Shown here one piece after another: positions 14,514-22,781 of a stretch of DNA of 27,990 nucleotides. The position numbers were made by a program, and so were the translations under genes. The notes below the pieces were generated by a model. That model was given only the letters and a program-made list of their open reading frames with translations. It was not told the DNA's origin and did not search any database. The first letter of the stretch is position 1. Every line of letters starts with the position of its first letter. The stretch is from Lachnospiraceae bacterium. Lineage in GTDB: Bacteria; Bacillota; Clostridia; Lachnospirales; Lachnospiraceae. The stretch lies in the NCBI GenBank assembly GCA_016293925.1, contig JAEDCX010000026.1, positions 1 to 27,990 on the forward strand. The letters run 5' to 3'.

Positions 14514-17500
14514 ATGAGATTAACCTATATTATCGGCGGTGCCGGTTCCGGCAAGAGCTATCAGGCATACCGCAGAATCATTGAGCGTTCCATCGCGGAG
14601 CCGACGCGACAGTTTTTCATCATCGTTCCGGATCAGTTTACCATGCAGACCCAGCGGGATCTGGTGGCGATGCATCCGAAAAAAGGAATCATGAATATCG
14701 ACGTGTTGAGCTTCGGCAGACTGGCCCATCGTATTTTGGACAATGAAGGGAATCAGAGGGCCGTACTGGATGATACGGGCAAGAGTCTGATCCTGCGCCT
14801 GGTGGCAGGCAGAATCGCTGATGAATTGCCGATGTTGGGCGGGAATCTGCAGAAACAGGGATATATTCATGAGATGAAGTCTGCCATTTCGGAGTTTATG
14901 CAGTATGGTATTACTCCGGAGCGGCTGGGTGCGATGACGGAACAGATCACGGGACGCAAGACCCTGCGGGGCAAGATGCAGGATCTGTCAGTGGTCTACC
15001 GTGAATTCCTGACGTTTATCCACCAGAAATACATTACAACGGAAGAGACCATGCAGGTACTGGCGCAGAGAATCCCACAGGTGGATTTTCTGCGGGACTC
15101 TGAGATCGTGCTGGATGGGTTTACCGGATTTACACCGGTGCAGTATGCGGTGATCAAAGAACTGCTTAGCTGCGCACGGGAACTGACGGTTACCATTCTG
15201 AACGGTGCGGAGAACAACCCCTATGTGCGAGGAGATGAGAGCGATCTTTTCTATCTGTCTGCGAAGACCATCGCGGATCTGAACCGCATCGCGGAGGAGA
15301 TCGGTGCGAAACGGGATGTAAGCCTGGATATGATCCTTCCGGGAGACCCGGTTTACCGTCACCGCAATCATCCGGCCATGGCCGCCCTGGAGCGTGATCT
15401 TTTCCGAAGACAGGCAGAGACGGGGCGGCAGGCGGAGCGGGCAGAGTGTATCCATATCTGTCAGGCTGCAAATCCGCGGGAGGAGATGCAGTATGTGGCA
15501 GACCGGATCCGGGAGTTGGTGACGGAGCGTGGGTTCTGCTACCGGGACATTGCGGTGCTGACAGGAGATATGAGCACCTATGGCATGCTGGTGGAGGAAT
15601 GCTTCGAGGCATTGGAGATTCCCTGCTTCCTGGATCAGACCAACCCGATTACGCAGAACCCCTGTACGGAGTTCATCCGAAACGGTCTGCAGGTGGTGTT
15701 ACAGAGATTCTCATACGAGAGTGTGTTCCAGTTCCTGCGCAGCGGCTTCATTGGGTTTGAGAAAGACGAGATTGACCGTCTGGAGAATTATTGTCTTGCT
15801 CAGGGAATCCGAGGCAGGAAACGCTTTGCCGAGCCTTTCTTACGGTACAGCAGACAGATCAAAGATCAGGTGGAAGAGTTGCAGGCACTGAATGAGATTC
15901 GTCAACGGTTCATGGGCATGATGGCCCCTTTACTTACAAAGTGTGCCACAATGGGAGAGTTTGTACGCGCATTGTATGACTTCCTGCGCGGTGCGAAACT
16001 GGAACAGCGCTTACAGGAGTTGGCGCAGAGGTTCCATGAGAAGGAAGATTACGTTCATGAGAGGGAGTATCGACAGATCTACAAACTGGTCATGGGATTG
16101 CTGGAGCAGTTATATGATCTGCTGGCGGATGAACCCATCTCGCTGCAGGAGTTTGCGGATATCGTGGATTCCGGGCTGAATGAACTGGAAATCGGTATGA
16201 TTCCCCTCAGCGTGGATCGTGTAGTGGTAGGCGATCTGGAGAGAACACGTCTGAAGGATGTCCGTGTTCTTTTCTGTGTGGGCATGAATGATGGAATTGT
16301 CCCCGGAAATTCTTCCAAGGGAGGCATTATCTCGGATCTGGATCGGGATCTGTTGGCGGGACAGGGCTGGGAGCTGGCGCCGGGTCCCCGGCAGAAGATG
16401 TTTATCCAGCGACTCTATCTGTACATGAATGTAACGAGACCCACGGAGGAACTGTGGTTATCCTATGCATCCATTGATCATGGGGGTAATTCACAGCGCA
16501 AATCCTATTTTATTGATGTGATCCGTAAGACCTGTCCGGGCTGTTCGCTTCATACGGCAGTGACGGGTACTCTGGACAGTGTTGCCACATCCGGGCAAGG
16601 ACAGACGCTGATTGCGAAGATGATCCGGGATCTGCGGACGCAGGAGGATGAGGGCAGAGAGAAGGCAGCGGCGGAATTCATGACTCTGTACCGGATTCTG
16701 GAAGAGCAGATGGATGACAGTGAGCGTGCAACATTGGAGCGGATTGTGGCGACATCCGGTCAGAACCGGATGTCTGCGAGACTCAACAGGGCGGTGGCGG
16801 ATATTCTCTACGGACAGACGCTGTACAATTCCGTGACCCGTCTGGAGAGCTTCGTGGAATGCGCATTCCAGCATTTTCTGAATTATGGTCTGCACCTGCA
16901 GGAACAGGAGCAGTTCGAATATGATGCCAGAGACCTGGGGACCATGTATCATGCGGTGCTGGAACGCTTTGGCAGGGAACTGGAGAAAAGTGAATATGAC
17001 TGGGAGAATTTTCCGGAGGAATTCGCCCGCCGAATTGTGCGGGAGGCGGTGGAGACTGCGGCCGGGGAATACAGCAATGCGATTTTCTACAGCTCTGAGC
17101 GGAATAAGTATGTGCTGAACCGTATGGAGCGTGTGATGATGCGAACAGTACTGTCTCTGAAAAATCACCTGCTGCGGAGCAGATTCAGACCGAGCCAGTT
17201 TGAATTGTCATTCTCTGAGATTGAGGATCTGGACAGTGTATCCGTGCGTCTCAGCAATGCGGAGAAGATGGTTCTCAAGGGAAGCATCGACCGTCTGGAC
17301 ACCTATGTGACCGACGATAAAGTATATCTGAAGATTATGGATTACAAGTCAAGCAAAAAAGAATTCCGGCTGGTCAGCGTATACTACGGTCTGTCTCTGC
17401 AGATGGTGGTATATCTGAACGCGGCAATGGAGTATGCCCGGGGAAAGTATCCCGGTCATGAGGCGGTTCCGGCGGCACTGCTCTACTATGCGATCCAGGA

Positions 17501-17963
17501 TCCGTTGGTGGATAGAACCGAAGAGAATATGTCGGAGGAGGAGTTCGACCGGAAGCTTCGGGAGAAACTGAAGATGACGGGGGTTGTAAACGCGGACAGC
17601 GAGATTCAGGAGTGGCTGGATTGCGGTGTGGCAGAGAAGATGACAGATCTGCCCCTTGCCTATAAACAGAATGGGGAATACAAGGCCGAATCCAGACAGA
17701 TGTCCTCCGATCAGTTCCGTATCGTCAGCGACTATGTGAATGTGAAGATCAGAGAACTGGGTGACCGCATTATGAGTGGAGAGATTGCCATTCTCCCTCA
17801 CGCAGGAGACGGATGGTCCAAATCCGCCTGCGAACGTTGTGATTTCCGCGCATCCTGTAGTTTTGATCCGCGGGACAAAGATTGTCATACCTGGACCGAA
17901 GCGGATATGAAAGAGGAAGAATGTCTTGCGATGATGGATAAAATCGTGAAGGGGGAGGACTGA
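14514..17963 (+). CDS. addB: ATP-dependent helicase/deoxyribonuclease subunit B
   Basis: The AddB half of AddAB, the RecBCD counterpart that resects double-strand breaks for recombinational repair. It is 1149 residues, normal for clostridial AddB. The N-terminal nucleotide-binding motif is GGAGSGKS (residues 8-15). The C-terminal RecB-type nuclease core has IMDYKSSKKEF with D943 and K945. The four cysteines of the iron-sulfur staple are C783, C1106, C1109 and C1115 (C-x2-C-x5-C at the end), in the expected spacing. ATG 14514 follows GGGGGAATGA. addA starts five bases after the stop, with its ribosome binding site GGGGGAGGA overlapping the end of addB, so the two are co-translated. Confidence 0.95.
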   Translation: MRLTYIIGGAGSGKSYQAYRRIIERSIAEPTRQFFIIVPDQFTMQTQRDLVAMHPKKGIMNIDVLSFGRLAHRILDNEGNQRAVLDDTGKSLILRLVAGRIADELPMLGGNLQKQGYIHEMKSAISEFMQYGITPERLGAMTEQITGRKTLRGKMQDLSVVYREFLTFIHQKYITTEETMQVLAQRIPQVDFLRDSEIVLDGFTGFTPVQYAVIKELLSCARELTVTILNGAENNPYVRGDESDLFYLSAKTIADLNRIAEEIGAKRDVSLDMILPGDPVYRHRNHPAMAALERDLFRRQAETGRQAERAECIHICQAANPREEMQYVADRIRELVTERGFCYRDIAVLTGDMSTYGMLVEECFEALEIPCFLDQTNPITQNPCTEFIRNGLQVVLQRFSYESVFQFLRSGFIGFEKDEIDRLENYCLAQGIRGRKRFAEPFLRYSRQIKDQVEELQALNEIRQRFMGMMAPLLTKCATMGEFVRALYDFLRGAKLEQRLQELAQRFHEKEDYVHEREYRQIYKLVMGLLEQLYDLLADEPISLQEFADIVDSGLNELEIGMIPLSVDRVVVGDLERTRLKDVRVLFCVGMNDGIVPGNSSKGGIISDLDRDLLAGQGWELAPGPRQKMFIQRLYLYMNVTRPTEELWLSYASIDHGGNSQRKSYFIDVIRKTCPGCSLHTAVTGTLDSVATSGQGQTLIAKMIRDLRTQEDEGREKAAAEFMTLYRILEEQMDDSERATLERIVATSGQNRMSARLNRAVADILYGQTLYNSVTRLESFVECAFQHFLNYGLHLQEQEQFEYDARDLGTMYHAVLERFGRELEKSEYDWENFPEEFARRIVREAVETAAGEYSNAIFYSSERNKYVLNRMERVMMRTVLSLKNHLLRSRFRPSQFELSFSEIEDLDSVSVRLSNAEKMVLKGSIDRLDTYVTDDKVYLKIMDYKSSKKEFRLVSVYYGLSLQMVVYLNAAMEYARGKYPGHEAVPAALLYYAIQDPLVDRTEENMSEEEFDRKLREKLKMTGVVNADSEIQEWLDCGVAEKMTDLPLAYKQNGEYKAESRQMSSDQFRIVSDYVNVKIRELGDRIMSGEIAILPHAGDGWSKSACERCDFRASCSFDPRDKDCHTWTEADMKEEECLAMMDKIVKGED

Positions 17964-17967
17964 TCAT

Positions 17968-20900
17968 ATGGGAATGCATTATACAGATGACCAGTGGAAG
18001 GTCATTACAACACATGACAGAGATCTCCTTGTGGCAGCAGCAGCCGGTTCCGGTAAAACTGCGGTTCTGGTAGAGAGAATCATCGGGATGATTTCGGACG
18101 AAGCGCATCCGGTGGACGTGGATCGTCTTCTGATTGTTACGTTTACCAAGGCGGCAGCGGCCGAGATGCGTGAACGAATCGGTTCTGCGATCGCTAAAAA
18201 AGTACAGGAGAACCCTGAAAACAGGCATTTGAGACGGCAGGAGGCACTGCTTCACAATGCCCAGATTACCACCATCGACAGCTTTTGTTCTTTTATTCTG
18301 AAGAACAACTTCAATGATATCGGGCTGGATCCCGATTTTCGAACCATGGAAGAGGGCGAGAAGAAGTTAATGCTTCAGGATTCCATGGCGGAGATTCTGG
18401 AGGAGTTCTATGCCGGGGGAGAGGAAGACTTCTACCATGTGGTGGAGGCTTACTGTCCGGATGGCAGGGAAGAGAATCTGGAGAGGGTGATTCTCAAACT
18501 GTACGACTATTCCAGAAGTTGTTCTTTTCCTGAAGAGTGGCTGCAGGAATGTATGCACAATTATGAGGTTGATACGATCGAAGAACTGCGCAGGACTTCC
18601 TGGATGCAGGAGGTAATGAACTATGCGATGACGATTGGAACCGGTATCCGCAGACTGCTGGAGGAAGGTCTGGAACTGGCTCAGATGCCGGAGGGACCGA
18701 AGAGATACGAGAATATATTCCGCACCGATCTGGAAGAGGCGGAGAAGCTTACGCAATGCAATACCTATGACGAGATTCGTGCCGTATTGAACCGTTGGGA
18801 ATGGGGCAGAATGCCGACGGTCAAAGATACGGAGTGTGATGTCGCGCTGAAAGACCGGGCGAAGAGCAATCGTGACTGTGCGAAGAATTCCGTGGCGAAA
18901 CTGAAGAATGAACTGTTTACGGATTCCGAGGAGACGGTGCTGGCGGATATGCGGATCTGCCGGGAACTGGTGTCGGTTCTGGTTCGGCTGACACTGGCGC
19001 TGGGGGAGCGTTTCGCACAGAAAAAGAGAAGCCGCAAACTGATTGATTTCTCTGATATGGAGCACGATGCACTGCGGATTCTCGTCCGGCGGGACGAGAA
19101 CGGAACGCTTGTGCCAACCGATACCGCCAGGGAGTATCAGGAGTATTTCCACGAGATCATGGTTGACGAGTACCAGGACAGTAACCAGGTACAGGAGGAT
19201 CTGCTGCGAAGTATCAGCAGCACCTTCCGGGAAGGTGGGCGGCCGAATATGTTCATGGTGGGGGACGTGAAACAGAGCATCTATCGTTTCCGTCTGGCTC
19301 GTCCCGAGATTTTCATGGAGAAATACCGCCGCTTTACACCGGATGGCGAACGGGAACGGAAAATAGAACTGTCCTGCAATTTCAGAAGCAGGCGGGAGGT
19401 GCTTGACAGTGTCAATGATGTGTTCCGGCGTATTATGATCCCGGGAGTCGGCAATGTGGAATATGATGACCGCGCTGCACTGAATTATGGTGCGAACTAC
19501 CCGGACCCGGAGGAAAAGAACACTTACAAGACCGAATACATACTTCTGGATGGGGATGGATTGGAAGGAAAAACAGCCAGGGAGACCGAGGCACAGTATG
19601 TTGCGTTACGCATTCGGGATATCGTAGGCAGACTGGATGTACTGGACAAAGAGAATGGGTTGCGGAAAGCCAGATACAGTGATATTGCGATTCTGCTTCG
19701 GAAAGGCAAAGGTCTGGCAGATACCTATCACAGTGTGCTGACGGAGAATCACATCCCGGCGCATGTGCAGTCATCCTGCGGATATTTTGACGCACTGGAG
19801 GTTCGCACCCTCCTAAATATGATCAAAGTCCTGAACAATCCGTATCAGGATATTCCGCTTTTCGGCGTGATGAGATCCCTGTTCGGCGGATTCACGGATG
19901 ATGAGATTGCCGTGCTCCGTGCCGGGCGCAGGGAACACCTGTATACCACACTTCGCAATGCCGCACAGGACCCGTTCTTTGACGGTCCGGAGCGGAAACA
20001 GATTGAGAATGCAGTTGACATAACTTCTATAAAAGAAAAAGCGGCGGCGTTGCTTGACAGGATCGACCGCTACCGGGAGATGGCACTTTTTCAGCCGATT
20101 CACCAGTTGCTCCGTATCATGGTTCGTGAGACCCATTACAAAGATTACCTGGCGGTTCAGCCAAACGGAGAACAGTGCATCGCCAATGTAGAGATGCTGA
20201 TCGAGATGGCGGTAAAGTTTGATGCGTCCAGCTATCATGGTCTTTTTCGGTTTGTGCAGTATATTGATCAGCTGGTGAAGTATGAGATCGAATCCGGAGA
20301 ACCTTCGATTCTGGATGAGAATGCGGATGTTGTTCATATCATTACGATCCACAAGAGCAAAGGTCTGGAATACCCTGTCTGTTTTCTGTGCGGAACCGGA
20401 AGTGAATTCAATCTGAGGGATACGCAGCAGGCGGTATTGATGGATGTGGATTTGGGGATCGCCACGAAGATGATCGATGTGGAGCGGCGGCTGACTGCGG
20501 ACAGTCTGTATCGCAGGATGATGGCTGAACGGGCGGAACAGGAAGCAATCGGTGAAGAGATCCGTGTTTTGTATGTTGCGATGACCAGAGCCAGGGAAAA
20601 ACTGATTATCACGGGTACTCCTTCTAAGTGGAAGCCGAAGACAGAGGAGATTCTGGACAAACAGGCACAGAACGCCGGGCGTGGGAAGCCGTTTGATACC
20701 ATGCAGGTGGTCGAGATGAAATCCTATATGAAGATGCTGCTGACTGCCATCAGCTACGGATGCGATACCATTGATTTCAAGGAAATCAATCATCAGGATC
20801 TGGTGGCCATGCAGACACGGCAGGAGGTAGTGGAAGCGGGTGCATATACATGGATTCATACCCTGCGGCAACGTGCGATGCAGGGGGATCCGGCAGATGT

Positions 20901-21645
20901 GAACTTATATGATTCGCTCCGGGAACGGTTCGGGAAGACCTATTCCCACCCAGAACTGGAACGGCTCTATGCGAAGGCCAGTGTATCGGATCTGAAACAG
21001 AAGCATATTCTGGAACTGGACGGGCAGCAGGAGAGCGGCGAAGTCCGGATGTTTGAGGCCGATACAGAGGAGAAAACGGATTCGATGTTTGAAGAATCCA
21101 TTCCGAGATTCCTGCGGGAAGAGGAAGAGGTGGCAGGAACCACAAGAGGTACCGCCTATCATCGGGTGCTGGAACTGCTGGATCTTGCGGAGGCGACCAG
21201 TGTAGAGCAGATCTGTACACAGATGCGCAGGATGGTGGAATGCAATCGGATGGATGCGTCCTATTATGACCTGGTCAATCCGAAGAAGATTTGTCATTTT
21301 GCCAAGTCTTCCCTGGCGGACAGAATGCTGGCGGCAGAGAAGCTGGGAAGGATCTGGCGGGAGCAGCCTTTTGTATTCGGACTGCCGGCAGATGAGGTGG
21401 ATGCTTCTTTCCCACGGGAAGAGATGGTCATCATACAAGGAATTATTGATGTGTATTTCGAAGAGGAGGACGGACTGGTGGTTGTGGATTATAAAACTGA
21501 CCGGATTGGGCGTCCCCAAGATCTGGCGGACAGATACCGGGTGCAGATTGATTATTATACGAGAGCACTGGAGCAGATGACGGGTAAGCCGGTCAAAGAG
21601 AGAATCCTCTATTCTCTGTATCTGCAGGAAGAGGTTCCCTGCTAG
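17968..21645 (+). CDS. addA: ATP-dependent helicase/nuclease subunit A
   Basis: The AddA half of AddAB: a UvrD/PcrA-like 3'-5' helicase with a C-terminal RecB nuclease. It is 1225 residues. Helicase motifs appear in order: Walker A AAAAGSGKT (~24-32), VTFTKAAAAEM (motif Ia), MVDEYQDSN (motif II), MVGDVKQSIYRFRLARPE (motif III), HKSKGLEYPVCF (motif V) and VLYVAMTRAREKL (motif VI). The nuclease has GTAYHRVLELLD, then IIQGIIDVYFEE and VVVDYKTDR. ATG 17968 has GGGGGAGGA at a spacing of 8. All key residues are present, so the enzyme looks intact. It is the last gene of its unit, followed by a nested terminator. Confidence 0.96.
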   Translation: MGMHYTDDQWKVITTHDRDLLVAAAAGSGKTAVLVERIIGMISDEAHPVDVDRLLIVTFTKAAAAEMRERIGSAIAKKVQENPENRHLRRQEALLHNAQITTIDSFCSFILKNNFNDIGLDPDFRTMEEGEKKLMLQDSMAEILEEFYAGGEEDFYHVVEAYCPDGREENLERVILKLYDYSRSCSFPEEWLQECMHNYEVDTIEELRRTSWMQEVMNYAMTIGTGIRRLLEEGLELAQMPEGPKRYENIFRTDLEEAEKLTQCNTYDEIRAVLNRWEWGRMPTVKDTECDVALKDRAKSNRDCAKNSVAKLKNELFTDSEETVLADMRICRELVSVLVRLTLALGERFAQKKRSRKLIDFSDMEHDALRILVRRDENGTLVPTDTAREYQEYFHEIMVDEYQDSNQVQEDLLRSISSTFREGGRPNMFMVGDVKQSIYRFRLARPEIFMEKYRRFTPDGERERKIELSCNFRSRREVLDSVNDVFRRIMIPGVGNVEYDDRAALNYGANYPDPEEKNTYKTEYILLDGDGLEGKTARETEAQYVALRIRDIVGRLDVLDKENGLRKARYSDIAILLRKGKGLADTYHSVLTENHIPAHVQSSCGYFDALEVRTLLNMIKVLNNPYQDIPLFGVMRSLFGGFTDDEIAVLRAGRREHLYTTLRNAAQDPFFDGPERKQIENAVDITSIKEKAAALLDRIDRYREMALFQPIHQLLRIMVRETHYKDYLAVQPNGEQCIANVEMLIEMAVKFDASSYHGLFRFVQYIDQLVKYEIESGEPSILDENADVVHIITIHKSKGLEYPVCFLCGTGSEFNLRDTQQAVLMDVDLGIATKMIDVERRLTADSLYRRMMAERAEQEAIGEEIRVLYVAMTRAREKLIITGTPSKWKPKTEEILDKQAQNAGRGKPFDTMQVVEMKSYMKMLLTAISYGCDTIDFKEINHQDLVAMQTRQEVVEAGAYTWIHTLRQRAMQGDPADVNLYDSLRERFGKTYSHPELERLYAKASVSDLKQKHILELDGQQESGEVRMFEADTEEKTDSMFEESIPRFLREEEEVAGTTRGTAYHRVLELLDLAEATSVEQICTQMRRMVECNRMDASYYDLVNPKKICHFAKSSLADRMLAAEKLGRIWREQPFVFGLPADEVDASFPREEMVIIQGIIDVYFEEEDGLVVVDYKTDRIGRPQDLADRYRVQIDYYTRALEQMTGKPVKERILYSLYLQEEVPC

Positions 21646-21704
21646 TCGGGAGTCGGGGGGAGTGATCCGGCCCGGAACGAACTTACGGTGATGCGGATAA
21701 CGGG

Positions 21705-21755
21705 AAATCGCCCTCCGGGCAGTGGCTGTTGTGCAGCCGGCCGGAAGGCGATTTT
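21705..21755. terminator. Nested bidirectional terminator between addA and thiT
   Basis: AAATCGCC (21705-21712) pairs with GGCGATTT (21747-21754). After one C-A mismatch, TCCGG (21714-21718) pairs with CCGGA (21741-21745). Inside is a further GGCTG/CAGCC stem (21724-21728, 21734-21738). The right side ends in TTTT and the left side starts with AAA, so it can serve the converging addA and thiT transcripts. Confidence 0.82.
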
Positions 21756-21802
21756 GAAATTCTGCAAAGAATATCAGCGAAATGAAATATAGGTACTGCC
21801 GG

Positions 21803-22507
21803 TTAGTTGGTGGCAATCTGCTGAACCTTCCGAAGTGCCTTTTTCACAGGCGGAAGTACCAGCAGAATTGTTGTCAGGATACCTTCCAACAGAATGTAGG
21901 AGTAGTTGTATACGATCGGATAGATGGCGGACAGGCTTGCCGGAAAATTCTCAGGCATATATTCCATCCAATAGATGTATCCGCCGATGGTGTGGAATAC
22001 ACCACGCATGATAATGGCAATCCAGTAACCGACGATAAGCATGTTGTATTTCTTTCCCTTGAAGAAACCGGTGATACCAAGAGCGGTGAAGGCAAAGAAA
22101 TAATCGCAGCATACCTGGAACGGATCCAGAATATAGGAACCGCCATCCTGGAAAAACTGAAGGACACTGTATGCAAGCGCAGTGATAAATCCGATCTTCA
22201 CGCCATACCAGTAACCGATCAGACAGATGAACAGCATGGAGAACAGCGTTACGGATCCGCCGTAAGGCATCGGAATGATTTTCACATAACTGGTAGCAAA
22301 GGAAAGCGCCAGACCGACACCGGCGAAAGCAAGCGTTTTGGCAGAGAGCCGAACATTTCTCTGTTTGCGGCTCGTGAGGAAGGCGGCACCGATCATCAGG
22401 ACGAGGATCAGAACGGCCAGAACAATCGTACCTGCCTTGGTGATGGAGTAGGAACCCCACTCTTCATCATGATTGAAGAAAAAAGATAATACATCAGACA
22501 ACAGCAT
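21803..22507 (-). CDS. thiT: ECF thiamine transporter substrate-binding subunit ThiT
   Basis: The S component of an energy-coupling-factor transporter that binds thiamine and partners with the shared EcfA-EcfA'-EcfT module encoded elsewhere. It is 234 residues with six hydrophobic segments. ThiT landmarks are SFATSYVKIIPMPYGGSVTLFSMLFI near the middle, IGYWYGVKIGFITALAY, LDPFQVCCDYFFAFTALGITGFF and HTIGGYIYWMEYMP; the W, Y, H and E residues in these segments belong to the thiamine pocket in known ThiT structures. I chose ATG 22507 because AAGGAGG lies just upstream; the longer frame to 22546 runs back through the hairpin that masks this site. The gene is under a TPP riboswitch, which agrees with the call. 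Confidence 0.95.
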   Translation of the reverse strand: MLLSDVLSFFFNHDEEWGSYSITKAGTIVLAVLILVLMIGAAFLTSRKQRNVRLSAKTLAFAGVGLALSFATSYVKIIPMPYGGSVTLFSMLFICLIGYWYGVKIGFITALAYSVLQFFQDGGSYILDPFQVCCDYFFAFTALGITGFFKGKKYNMLIVGYWIAIIMRGVFHTIGGYIYWMEYMPENFPASLSAIYPIVYNYSYILLEGILTTILLVLPPVKKALRKVQQIATN

Positions 22508-22513
22508 AAAAAA

Positions 22514-22536
22514 CCTCCTTGTGATACACAAAGAGG
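22514..22536 (-). promoter_or_regulatory. SD-sequestering hairpin of the thiT leader
   Basis: Read on the minus strand, CCTCTTTGTG (22536-22527) pairs along its whole length with CACAAGGAGG (22523-22514), one G-U pair included, around a TAT loop. The right arm is the thiT Shine-Dalgarno itself, 6 bases from ATG 22507. A second hairpin lies between it and the aptamer (arms about 22551-22567 and 22571-22586). No T-run follows either hairpin, which points to control of translation rather than transcription. Confidence 0.75.
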
Positions 22537-22589
22537 GAACTCGCACTGCATGAACACACAGAGGTATCTCATACCGTCTGTATTCATGG

Positions 22590-22690
22590 ATTCTGCTTCC
22601 TTACGCCGGTATTACCCGGTTCAAGTAATGAGGGTCAGAACAGGCTGTTCAGCGGAACAGTATTCAGTCTCAGCATCAAGCTCCCCTAGC
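22590..22690 (-). promoter_or_regulatory. TPP riboswitch (THI element) upstream of thiT
   Basis: On the minus strand the conserved pieces come in order: GGGGAGC (22686-22680), TGCTGAGA (22675-22668), a variable P3 arm with its own CTGTTC/GAACAG hairpin, GACCCT (22636-22631), ACTTGAACC (22626-22618) and GGCGTAAGGAA (22607-22597). These are the hallmark segments of the thiamine pyrophosphate aptamer. It senses TPP and represses thiT when thiamine is plentiful. Confidence 0.93.
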
Positions 22691-22781
22691 GTGTTATTAT
22701 TTTGATAACTTCACTTCGTGTCTGTACAAAAGTCAAGTTATTGTTGTATTATGTTATATATCATGCAGATAGGAGTTGTCA

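Noticed and set aside
19813..20871. Long antisense open frame (352 codons) inside addA
   Set aside because: It is a shadow of addA codon usage, has no recognisable domain, and lies wholly within a well-conserved gene.
21782..22489. Forward open frame opposite thiT
   Set aside because: The minus-strand frame is an unmistakable ThiT with riboswitch and ribosome binding site; the forward frame has no family features.
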